From CALCEB01 sp035531475 (GTDB taxonomy: Bacteria; Acidobacteriota; Terriglobia; UBA7540), in the NCBI GenBank assembly GCA_035531475.1, contig DATKST010000040.1:1-19916 (forward strand): a stretch of 19,916 bases of DNA, written 5' to 3'. The position numbers were made by a program, and so were the translations under genes. Of the stretch, positions 6,682-14,276 are shown piece after piece. Each line of letters opens with the position of its first letter. Within the stretch, counting starts at the first letter, position 1. Below the pieces are notes generated by a model. That model made no database searches. It saw only the letters and a program-made list of their open reading frames with translations, and was not told the DNA's origin.

Positions 6682-6966
6682 ATGTTCGTGCTACACGTTG
6701 AAATGGAAATCAAACCGGGCCTCCAGCATGCACTGGAGAAAACATATGTGGAGACCTTCCGTCCGGCTATTTCCCGGCAGGAAGGGTTCAGCGCCATGAA
6801 CTTGTTACGCCCCAGTGAAGACGGCGATTACCGGCTCAGCATTGCGTTTGATAGCCAGCCATTGCAACAGAAGTGGGTGGCCACTGACGTTCACCAACAG
6901 GTATGGCCGCTAATGGAAAACCATTGCTCAGCGTATTCCGTCAGGTACTACAACACCGTCGAGTGA
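6682..6966 (+). CDS. ABM-domain (quinol-type) monooxygenase, small
   Basis: A 94-residue protein of the antibiotic-biosynthesis-monooxygenase dimeric ferredoxin-like fold. It has an initial strand FVLHVEMEIKPG, helix residues ALEKTYVETFRPAI, then EGFSAMNLLRPSED and a W-rich helix (QQKWVATDVHQQVW). Family members oxidise small aromatics or quinols without cofactor, or act as degradative helpers. ATG 6682 is preferred over GTG 6676 because GAGG (6673-6676) is 5 bases before it. It overlaps nothing but is 7 bases behind the amidohydrolase, suggesting coupled expression. Confidence 0.78.
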   Translation: MFVLHVEMEIKPGLQHALEKTYVETFRPAISRQEGFSAMNLLRPSEDGDYRLSIAFDSQPLQQKWVATDVHQQVWPLMENHCSAYSVRYYNTVE

Positions 6967-6986
6967 AGCAGTCGCCGGATGGCTGG

Positions 6987-7136
6987 AACGCGGCTCGACG
7001 CGGCAATTTCCCTGGTCGATCTTTCGATGGAATTCGTTGTCCGCAGCTTTGTCCAATACGTCTCATCGAATTGAGCAAGCTTCAGAGCATCTAAAGCTTT
7101 TTCAACTACCAGAACCGCCGAAGTCGCCAAACCCAC
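6987..7136 (-). pseudogene. Remnant of an IS256-family transposase (C-terminal piece)
   Basis: About 50 codons on the minus strand read VVEKALDAL, then YWTKLRTTNSIERSTREI. The LRTTN(x)IER(xx)REI core is the hallmark of IS256/Mutator-type transposases near their C-terminus. Just after it the sequence becomes unlike the family (no RVIRIFPN stretch) and the frame ends at a TAG (6950-6948). There is no N-terminal or DDE catalytic part and no inverted repeat in view, so this is a decayed fragment in the gap between the monooxygenase and ThuA genes. Confidence 0.6.
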
Positions 7137-7193
7137 GATCGGTACCTTGCTGTCACTGGCGAATGCGGAAAATCCAGGAGGTTGAGTTCGAGC

Positions 7194-8066
7194 ATGGAAC
7201 AGGCAAGCAGATTGTCGCGAAGGAATCTCCTACAGAGTATGGGAACGGTCGCTGCATTGGGGGCGCTGGGTGGCTCCGAAGCGCAGAGCGCTTCTCAAGC
7301 TTTCACTTCGCAACCCGAAAGCAACGATAGGCCTCCCCGTGTACTCGCCTTGATTGGGGACCGGTATCACAATTCGGATTACATTCGCGTCAGTCTGGAT
7401 CAGCTTTTTAACAAGTTGGGCCTCCCGGTGGACTACACAACGAACTACGACCATTTATCACGAGGCTCGCTCAAAGACTATCAGCTCTTTGTCTGTTTTC
7501 GGGATGGAATGATATGGCCAGGCGGCTATTTGGGGCCGGACTCATACCCGTACGAGCAAGACCTGGAGAATCGCGGCGATTTTCCCAAGGAAACGCCTAA
7601 GAACTGGATTACGGAAGAGCAAGGGGAAGCGGTTAAGGACTTTGTCGCGGCCGGAAACGGCTTCTACTCGCTGCACAACAATAGCCACGTTTCCCTTTCC
7701 TCAAAGAATTACAGAGAGGTGATGGGCGGGGCCTATATAGGGCATCCGCCTCAACGTCCCTTCAAGGTACGGATCGTTAACAAAGATCACCCGATCACGC
7801 AAGGCATTCAAGACTTCATGGTGAACGATGAACAGCATTACGTAACCTACGACAAAGATCCGAAGAATATCATTCTGCGCGCGGAGAATATCGACGGTCT
7901 AACTTACGAAAATCTTGGAACTGAATCGATTAGCGGGTGGGCGCACGAATATGGAAAAGGGCGTGTTGTCTTTACTGCCGTCGGTCACAATATCCATGCC
8001 ATGTGGCAGCCGGAGTATTTCAAGATTCAGAAAAATGCGGTTCGCTGGTTGTTGAAAATCAGCTAA
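7194..8066 (+). CDS. Tat-exported ThuA-like protein
   Basis: A 290-residue protein. The N-terminus SRRNLLQSMGTVAALGALGG is a twin-arginine signal. The body matches the ThuA fold, a class I amidotransferase-like domain: PRVLALIGDRYHNSDYI, then EEQGEAVKDFVAAGNGFYSLHNN, then DHPITQGIQDF and DEQHY, and finally GWAHEYGKGRVVFTAVGH. ThuA is named from trehalose utilisation in rhizobia; most homologs are secreted and found in carbohydrate loci, with unproven reactions. ATG 7194 is taken as start, with AGGAGG 12 bases upstream, a long spacing; TTG 7182 is an in-frame alternative but directly abuts the ribosome site. It converges with the enolase-superfamily gene. Confidence 0.85.
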   Translation: MEQASRLSRRNLLQSMGTVAALGALGGSEAQSASQAFTSQPESNDRPPRVLALIGDRYHNSDYIRVSLDQLFNKLGLPVDYTTNYDHLSRGSLKDYQLFVCFRDGMIWPGGYLGPDSYPYEQDLENRGDFPKETPKNWITEEQGEAVKDFVAAGNGFYSLHNNSHVSLSSKNYREVMGGAYIGHPPQRPFKVRIVNKDHPITQGIQDFMVNDEQHYVTYDKDPKNIILRAENIDGLTYENLGTESISGWAHEYGKGRVVFTAVGHNIHAMWQPEYFKIQKNAVRWLLKIS

Positions 8067-8132
8067 CCACCTTGGTCCTCCAAAGTCACGAACCCACAAG
8101 GGGAACGAAACGGTCCGCTTTCGCTTGTTCTC

Positions 8133-9242
8133 CTACAATCGCTGGACCGTGCAGTTGTCGATAAGATCCCAGTCAAAATCCACTCCAATCCCAGGTCCTT
8201 CGGGCGGATGCGCATACCCTTCACTGTCGATATTGATCTTGTTTTTCATCCCGAAGTCCATATACGAAAGCGGATAGAGCAGTTCGAAGAATTCGCAATT
8301 GGCAATCGCACAGCAGCAGTGCAGATTGACGATCTCCAAGGGATGATAAATGGCGGTGTGCAACTCACACTGCAGCCCGAAAGACTCAGCAAGATGGGCG
8401 GTCTTCATAACCGGCGTGATGCCTCCTTTCCAGGAGACATCGGTGCGGACGATATCGACCACGCCGCTGGTGATGCATTCAGCCGTCGAGTAATGCTGGC
8501 CTGGCAGCACTTCAGTGCCGCAGATGGGGATGTCAAGTTTCTCTCGCAGATCTCTGAGCCCCTTGAAGTCAACGTCGAAAAGCGGCTCCTCAAACCAGTA
8601 AAAATTCAGACGTTCGAGCTCCCGGCCGGTGCGGAGAGCCTGCTGATGGTTATAAGCGGCCACGGGGTCAGCCATGAGCTTGAATTCCGGGCCCACCGCC
8701 TCCCGGCAGGCACGATAAGCCTCGAGATCAAACTCAAGCCTTCCGGGTGGGTGGAGTTTGTAGGCGTGCCAGTTCTGCTTCTTCACCTCAATGGCTTGTC
8801 GAGCGTAGTCGTCTGGCGTAGGCAACACAAACGAACTCGCGTAGACGGGGACCCGGTTCCGGAACTCACCTAAATATCTGTAGAGTGGCTGACCCGCAAG
8901 CTTGGCCCCAATGTCCCAAAGGCAAATATCAAAAGGACCATAGGAATAGATTGGTACGTGGTTCCACCAGCGGTCGTACATACGGAATTCTTGCCAATGC
9001 TTTTCCCTTGCCAGCGGATCCTTGCCCAAAAAGAAGGGCTTGAGGGCGGATATGGCAATTTGGCCGGCCATCTCGGCTCCCCGGCCCGCAAAACCGAACG
9101 AAGTGGACTCCACGCCTTCGTTGGTCTTCACCGTGACGACGAGAAAATCAAAACTCGACCGGCCTCCGACGCGCATCTCTGAATCTTCCATGGCTAAACG
9201 GTTGTTCTTGCAGACCCGGACCTCAATAGAACTGATTTTCAC
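8133..9242 (-). CDS. Mandelate-racemase-type enolase-superfamily enzyme
   Basis: A 369-residue protein from GTG 9242, preceded on its strand by AGGAGG five bases away, which overrides longer in-frame starts. The capping domain covers about 1-125 and the barrel about 130-345. Metal ligands are Asp192, Glu218 (WFEEP) and Glu244 (GTEVLPG). The strand-6/strand-7 acid-base dyad is Asp268 and His295. Strand 2 has K162-x-H164, where mandelate racemase has Lys-x-Lys; the spacing matches that enzyme closely. Such proteins are mostly acid-sugar dehydratases. With the dyad and all metal ligands intact it should be active, probably on a sugar acid from the surrounding hydrolases. No signal peptide. Confidence 0.9.
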   Translation of the reverse strand: MKISSIEVRVCKNNRLAMEDSEMRVGGRSSFDFLVVTVKTNEGVESTSFGFAGRGAEMAGQIAISALKPFFLGKDPLAREKHWQEFRMYDRWWNHVPIYSYGPFDICLWDIGAKLAGQPLYRYLGEFRNRVPVYASSFVLPTPDDYARQAIEVKKQNWHAYKLHPPGRLEFDLEAYRACREAVGPEFKLMADPVAAYNHQQALRTGRELERLNFYWFEEPLFDVDFKGLRDLREKLDIPICGTEVLPGQHYSTAECITSGVVDIVRTDVSWKGGITPVMKTAHLAESFGLQCELHTAIYHPLEIVNLHCCCAIANCEFFELLYPLSYMDFGMKNKINIDSEGYAHPPEGPGIGVDFDWDLIDNCTVQRL

Positions 9243-9407
9243 GACCACCTCCTTTCTCACCCTCCCGCCACGAACCTGAGTCACCTGACTGGGAGGCTAC
9301 GAACTGTTCAACACTGCAGAAGTGCCTCATCCGGTCTGGAAGAACCGGTATCACCGTTTTGGGGGATGAAGACGTCCTCCTACGAGCCTCTGCACTTACA
9401 AAATAAC

Positions 9408-9423
9408 ATTTTATACATAAAAT
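9408..9423. promoter_or_regulatory. 16-bp AT-rich palindrome, candidate operator
   Basis: ATTTTAT and ATAAAAT are perfect 7-bp arms around AC. It overlaps the -10-like TATAAA of the minus-strand promoter and ends 6 bases before the plus-strand TTGACA, so one protein bound here could control both directions. Confidence 0.45.
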
Positions 9424-9429
9424 TACGCA

Positions 9430-9458
9430 TTGACAATGAGCCAGCAATTTGATACTAG
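9430..9458 (+). promoter_or_regulatory. Candidate promoter for hydrolase A
   Basis: A perfect TTGACA (9430-9435) is followed after 17 bases by TACTAG (9453-9458), or after 15 by GATACT (9451-9456). The leader to ATG 9649 would be about 185 bases. Confidence 0.35.
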
Positions 9459-9625
9459 ATTCGCGGGGAGAAAGAGGAACGAAGATCCATAATTCGTCGG
9501 ACGCTTGCCGTCAAGAACGCCCTTGTGCAATGGCGCGATGCAGTTCGCCGAACAAGCGCGATCCGATTGTTCATCAGTTCTTGGCCGCACCGCACGTTCA
9601 CATCAAAGCGCAAAAGAAGAGAATG

Positions 9626-9652
9626 ACCTCCGGAGGTATGAGCAAGCCATGA
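9626..9652 (+). promoter_or_regulatory. Palindromic ribosome site and four-codon overlapping mini-ORF before hydrolase A
   Basis: ACCTCCGGAGGT (9626-9637) is a perfect 12-bp palindrome containing the Shine-Dalgarno GGAGG. One base later ATG 9638 opens a frame of four codons (Met-Ser-Lys-Pro) whose TGA (9650-9652) overlaps the hydrolase ATG (9649-9651) as ATGA. GGAGG is only 1 base from the mini-ORF ATG but 12 bases from the hydrolase ATG. Confidence 0.35.
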
Positions 9653-11799
9653 AGTGGAGCCGTCGCGAGTGTTTAGGACTACTGGGCGGGATGCCAATGA
9701 TTTTGCCAGCCCAGAGATCTCGGAGCAAGGAGAATCGCTTCATCGGGAGGACTCTCCTTTTGCCGGGCGGGGCCCACGGGAGTCCAGGTCTGGGCGGCAA
9801 AATCGTGGAAGCCCACACCGCTGAGGGAATTGGGCATACGGCGGATTTCTACCGTGCCCCACAACTATCCCTCATGGTGGGATTCATTAAGGATCCAGAG
9901 CATCGCAACTATGCTCTGGAGCAGTGGGCGCAAAGCATTGGAAGGGAGTTTGACGCCCAAAAGCTCGCCAGCCAAGTTAAAGCCGCAGGCATGGTGGAGA
10001 TCATCTGGTATGACAAATGGATTGACGGTCTCGTCTTCCACAAGACTCGGACGACCTCCTTTAGGACGTCAAGAGATTTCCTGGCTGACCTCGCCCCTGA
10101 ATGCAAGCGGGCAGGACTAAAGTTGATCATCTACTTCAATACTTTTTACGACGGGAACCCGGAATTTTCACGATGGGCGTGCAAGGATCAAAGGGGCGAA
10201 CCCCTTGTATTCTCGCCGTTCTGGCCAGCCAATTTGCAGAGTATTTATTCTCCGTTCCGTGAGAAGGCGCTGGAGCAGATCCACGAACTCTTTGTTGACT
10301 ACGGAGTTGACGGCCTGTGGCTTGACGTTCCCAACTACCCGACCATTTCCTACGACCCGTGGACCCAAGCGGCCTTTCGGAAGCAATACGGTAAGTCTAT
10401 GGAGGAGGCATCTGCCGCGGAAAGGCGAATGTTTGGTGTCGATTCCATTGTCCACTGGACGCAGGAGGTCGCCGCCACCGTGAGAAGGCTTCAACCCCCT
10501 GCAGTCGTTACCTACAACGGTGCTTACGATCCATTAGGTTCAGGACCAAGGCTGGCCATCGGTATGGCAGGTGCAGTCGATTATTTTAGCCAGGAAATGC
10601 ACACCGATGATTTGCAACAAGAACGAGTTCCTGTCCTTTCACAGTTTGAAAAGCCTGCGGAAGCCGGCTATCTCGTTTCCGATGATTGGTTCACTCCTTT
10701 GGGAACCGGCCCTGTAAAAACTGCGAAAAGCGAAGACCAGATTGATCGCGTGGCGGCTACGGTACTGGGTGGGGCAGTCAATCTTTACTCTGCCGTAACT
10801 TTAGATCACAACGGGACGACTGACAAAGGGACGATGGAGTTGCTGGAGGAAGTCGGGGCATGGTTGCGGGAGCGGCGAGAATACATCAAGGATTCGATGG
10901 CTTTTTACGATGTTGGGATTGTACTCGGGACGGCCGATGCGGGCGACTTAAGCTGGCCCGGTGGATCTGAAAGTTATGATCAGGAAGTGACCAGGCTTGA
11001 AAGCAGTCTTCGCACCGCTGGCTACTCACCCTGCCGGCTTTTGAATTGTGCACACCTACAGACGTGGATGGAAATTCCCTCTGGCGTGCGGGCCCTGATT
11101 CTTCCTGACCGGGTAAGTTTGACCAACCATGACCGGTTGAAAGTTCTCAACTTTTGGGACCGGGGAGGAAATATTCTGGCTTTTGGACGGGGGGCATGTT
11201 TGGGGAGAAGCGAAGAATCCCCTGGGGTTGCTGACCTGTTTGGAGTTGTCAGTGCAGGATACCTTGAGCCTGCGGAAAACAGAGGCATCGACTTCCAGTG
11301 GAGGGGGAAATCCACTCCAGTTAAGCCGCCGGTCATCTTCACCCGCCCCAGGTCAGCTCAAGTTCTACTGTGGGCAAAAGCGGCCGTAGAGGGTTCTTTT
11401 CCTCTGCTTCTCAGCAATCGGAGCGGGTCCAGAGCGGCGTTCCTTTACTGTGGAATCGAGTCTGGGCTGTTTGAAATTGCCGGTGTCCTTGAATACTTGT
11501 GGAAACAGGTTGTTGGCGAACCACTGTGGAGAACTGACGGACCGCGACGCTACCGGGTATCGATTCGGCGGCTACAGAAGCGCTATGCCGTACAGGTTAC
11601 TGATGATCTTTCCTGGCGTGGAGGACCGATGGACCGTTACCGACCCGCATACAGCCGGCTGCATTTCAATACACGCGAGATCCCATTTCAAAGGGCTACA
11701 ACAGTTCCGGACGATCGGGTTCTTAAATTATCGGACGATGGAATTTGGAGGAGTTTCCAGATCTATCCGAATCCCAATCTCACAATTCTGTTGGAATAG
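9649..11799 (+). CDS. Exported glycoside-hydrolase-like protein A (GH29-like barrel plus A4 domain)
   Basis: A 716-residue protein. A Tat-like signal (SRRECLGLLGG) opens it. The barrel spans about 70-400: WYDKWIDGLVFH (120-131) and the YFN strand resemble the front of alpha-L-fucosidase (GH29) barrels, DGLWLD ends at Asp226 in the GH29 nucleophile position, NG is at 290-291 and FSQE gives Glu316. An A4/beta-galactosidase-trimerisation-like domain follows at about 420-540 (DVGIVLGT, RALILPDRVSL, WDRGGNILAFGRG). The C-terminus is beta-rich. It is the closest paralog of protein D at 16660-18939; both share YDKW-DGLV-H and DGLWLD. Activity is presumed from fold and conserved carboxylates only. 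The next paralog starts 157 bases downstream on the same strand. Confidence 0.8.
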   Translation: MKWSRRECLGLLGGMPMILPAQRSRSKENRFIGRTLLLPGGAHGSPGLGGKIVEAHTAEGIGHTADFYRAPQLSLMVGFIKDPEHRNYALEQWAQSIGREFDAQKLASQVKAAGMVEIIWYDKWIDGLVFHKTRTTSFRTSRDFLADLAPECKRAGLKLIIYFNTFYDGNPEFSRWACKDQRGEPLVFSPFWPANLQSIYSPFREKALEQIHELFVDYGVDGLWLDVPNYPTISYDPWTQAAFRKQYGKSMEEASAAERRMFGVDSIVHWTQEVAATVRRLQPPAVVTYNGAYDPLGSGPRLAIGMAGAVDYFSQEMHTDDLQQERVPVLSQFEKPAEAGYLVSDDWFTPLGTGPVKTAKSEDQIDRVAATVLGGAVNLYSAVTLDHNGTTDKGTMELLEEVGAWLRERREYIKDSMAFYDVGIVLGTADAGDLSWPGGSESYDQEVTRLESSLRTAGYSPCRLLNCAHLQTWMEIPSGVRALILPDRVSLTNHDRLKVLNFWDRGGNILAFGRGACLGRSEESPGVADLFGVVSAGYLEPAENRGIDFQWRGKSTPVKPPVIFTRPRSAQVLLWAKAAVEGSFPLLLSNRSGSRAAFLYCGIESGLFEIAGVLEYLWKQVVGEPLWRTDGPRRYRVSIRRLQKRYAVQVTDDLSWRGGPMDRYRPAYSRLHFNTREIPFQRATTVPDDRVLKLSDDGIWRSFQIYPNPNLTILLE

Positions 11800-11956
11800 G
11801 TATGGTGCAGCTCCGCTGGCAAGAGGCGCGCCCATCAGGAATCAGGCGTTTGTGGAGTGGAAGCAGGGACTTTGGCAAACACTCCTCCGAACAGCAACAA
11901 GAGGAAGTCAAGGCCGTTCCTTGTGTGTATGGAATCCGGCCCACGAAAGGACGACT

Positions 11957-14155
11957 ATGAATCGTCGAAATTTCAGCTCCGCACTGTTGAAACTTGGTCT
12001 AGTCTCCCCGCTCCTATCGAACCTATCGAAGACGCCTTTTGCGGTCGAGCCTCCGCATTCCGCGCGGGACGGCGCTGATCTGCTCCCAAACCCACCGAGC
12101 CTGGAAAATCAATACCGCGGCTACATTGTCGACCACCACTCTCCCGATCCACCCGCAATGACCTATAGCAAATTCGACCCTGAACAATGGGTTCATCTTT
12201 ACCAAGCCGCCGATCTTGATCACGATTGGGTCTTCTGCAAGGGCCACCACGGTGAGGCCTATTACCCGACAAAAGTGGGCCACATGCACCCCGGCCTCAA
12301 AATTGACTTTGTAAAGGCCATCAGCGAACGCTTGCGGCAGAAAGGCATCGCCTTTCATGCTTATTACTGTATTGGATTCGATGACTGGGCCGTGATTAAT
12401 CATCCGGATTGGGCACTGCGCGATGAGGAGGGGAAAAACCGCCGGGTGGAAAGGAGTGAAGGCGCTCACTCCTGGGGTCAATGGCACTGGACTTGCGTCA
12501 ACACCCCTTACCGGCAGTATGTTTTCACCCAGTTAACTGAGATTGTCAAGGGCTATAACCCCGACGGGATTTTCATCGACATTCTCGGTCAGCCGCTCTG
12601 TTACTGCAAATACTGCGAAAGGCTTTACCTTGCGCGCTTCGGGCACGAAATTCCGAGGGACGGGGCCAGGGAGCGTCAATGGCAGGAAATCGACCAGTTT
12701 CTTTATCAGACAACGCAGCTTTCCTTTATGAAGGAACTCATTGGAACCGTGCGGGGTCTCGGATCGAAAGCCGCCATCACGGTGAATGGAGGGCATCTTA
12801 GTTTTCGCCGGGAACTTCTGGAACTTCTTGATTACACTTTCGCCGAGCCCTGGGCGGGAAATTACTTGTCCGCGATGTTTGCGCGAGGCACCGGCAAGCT
12901 GCCCGAAATTGGTCCCGGATCCGTTGCGCCGGTGTATGATCCTTCTCCCGCCTCGATATTTGAAATTGAGTCAGCCATGATCGCTTCCCAAAACTGCCGG
13001 GTGTTCATGTACTCGGAAACGATGCACCCGGATGGCACGCTCGATCCGCTCTGGTTCCACGAAATGGGTACGGCGTACAAGGCCATTGAAAAGGTACAGC
13101 CTTACCTGGTTGACCGTGATTCGGTGCCGTGTGTTGGAATTATCTACAGTGAAAAGAGCCGGTTCAACGACCGGGTGGATCTGCGCCCTGCCCTGCGAGG
13201 GGCCATGGAGGCGGGTGTAAATTCTCAGTTTCCTTCTGATGTTCTTCCGGATTGGAGGCTGGATCTTAGTCACCTTAAGGCCTATCAGGCGGTTGTCCTG
13301 CCCGAAGTGACCTGCCTTTCGGAAGAAGACGTTCAAAACGTCACGCAGTACGTGCGCGATGGTGGACTGCTCATCGTCACCGGAATGACAGGAACGAAGC
13401 AGGGGGACGGTCAGGAGCGTTCCAACTTCGCGCTGGCTGAACTCATCGGATGTGATTTCGTTCGCGTAGACAAGAGTTATTTAGGTAACTTCTGGGGAAG
13501 TTACCTGAGGCGAAACAATGATCCGTTCTGGAACCACTTGCCTGACACAAACCTTGTGGTTGAGGCTCCATTCGTTGTCGTCAAGCCACGCCCGGGAACT
13601 CGCGTCCTCGCCACGCACATACTCCCGGTAGTGGTTTGGAGGAAGGACACGGACGAGAATGATGAGGACTGGGTGAACTGGGAACCTCCTCCGCCAGGAA
13701 AGGAGACGAATTTCCCAGCACTGCTGGAAAACAATGATGGGAAGGGAAAGGTTCTGTACTCTTCCTTTAACCTGTATGGAATGATTGACAAGGGCTTTGA
13801 GTGGCCTTTGGAGTTTAACTACCGGTTGCTGACTTCAAATTTAAAATCCCCGCCCCTTCGCGTTGAGTTGGACGAACGCCAGAGCGTAGGAACCACCTTT
13901 TACAGGAAGCGTTCAGGGCGACGGATTGTCATCCAGCAGATTAATCGGACAGTTCCCCTGCTGAAAGGCGCCGTGAATCCGGTGAAGGGGGGCAAGCTTA
14001 TCGTCAACGCCTCCCATTTCCGGCCTACAGCCTGCAGACAGATCTATCCGGCGCAACAGCAACTCAAATTGCAGCGGTCCACCGGTTTCGTTGAGATCGA
14101 ATTGCCCGACGTTACGGTGCATTCTGTGCTGAGCTTGGAGGTCGAAATTCTTTGA
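11957..14155 (+). CDS. Exported glycoside-hydrolase-like protein B (GHL6-like barrel plus A4 domain)
   Basis: A 732-residue protein from ATG 11957; AAAGGA lies six bases upstream and the first residues are a Tat-type MNRRNFSSAL. Longer in-frame reading overlaps protein A and is rejected. The barrel (about 55-380) carries DGIFID (Asp203-Asp208) followed by C215-x-C217-x-x-C220, a Cys pattern common in hypothetical glycosyl hydrolase family 6 type barrels, then VNGG (277-279) and FAEPW (Glu297). The A4-like domain lies at about 390-500 (VGIIYSEKSRF, VVLPEVTCL, VRDGGLLIVTGM). The C-terminus is beta-rich. No characterised homolog comes to mind; a retaining mechanism is inferred from Asp208 and Glu297. 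Confidence 0.78.
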   Translation: MNRRNFSSALLKLGLVSPLLSNLSKTPFAVEPPHSARDGADLLPNPPSLENQYRGYIVDHHSPDPPAMTYSKFDPEQWVHLYQAADLDHDWVFCKGHHGEAYYPTKVGHMHPGLKIDFVKAISERLRQKGIAFHAYYCIGFDDWAVINHPDWALRDEEGKNRRVERSEGAHSWGQWHWTCVNTPYRQYVFTQLTEIVKGYNPDGIFIDILGQPLCYCKYCERLYLARFGHEIPRDGARERQWQEIDQFLYQTTQLSFMKELIGTVRGLGSKAAITVNGGHLSFRRELLELLDYTFAEPWAGNYLSAMFARGTGKLPEIGPGSVAPVYDPSPASIFEIESAMIASQNCRVFMYSETMHPDGTLDPLWFHEMGTAYKAIEKVQPYLVDRDSVPCVGIIYSEKSRFNDRVDLRPALRGAMEAGVNSQFPSDVLPDWRLDLSHLKAYQAVVLPEVTCLSEEDVQNVTQYVRDGGLLIVTGMTGTKQGDGQERSNFALAELIGCDFVRVDKSYLGNFWGSYLRRNNDPFWNHLPDTNLVVEAPFVVVKPRPGTRVLATHILPVVVWRKDTDENDEDWVNWEPPPPGKETNFPALLENNDGKGKVLYSSFNLYGMIDKGFEWPLEFNYRLLTSNLKSPPLRVELDERQSVGTTFYRKRSGRRIVIQQINRTVPLLKGAVNPVKGGKLIVNASHFRPTACRQIYPAQQQLKLQRSTGFVEIELPDVTVHSVLSLEVEIL

Positions 14156-14276
14156 CGTGACGAACAAGGCTTTCTGCTCGCTGCACTTGAATGGATCCAG
14201 CGCATCGGAAAACCCCTGGTGAAAGCTATTGGCATAGCCAAGATGAAAAGTCATCCCACGAAAAGAGGAATCGCTC

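Larger units (their letters stand above)
9243..9648. other. Divergent control region between the enolase-type gene and hydrolase A
   Basis: About 400 bases without a convincing gene. It contains the minus-strand ribosome site for the enolase-type gene (9248-9253), the AT-rich palindrome at 9408-9423, promoter-like boxes on both strands around 9410-9458, and a weak GAACAA/TTGTTC inverted repeat (9550-9572). On the minus strand, TATAAA (9415-9410) lies 15 bases behind TTGTCA, an imperfect promoter for the enolase-type gene. Short frames of about 70-80 codons show no family resemblance. Confidence 0.5.

Noticed and set aside
8208..8873. Plus-strand open frame of 221 codons inside the enolase-type gene
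   Set aside because: The minus-strand frame has complete catalytic motifs and a strong ribosome site; this is its shadow.
11450..11956. Upstream extension of hydrolase B overlapping hydrolase A
   Set aside because: It would overlap hydrolase A by 350 bases in another frame; the Tat signal and ribosome site at 11957 define the start.
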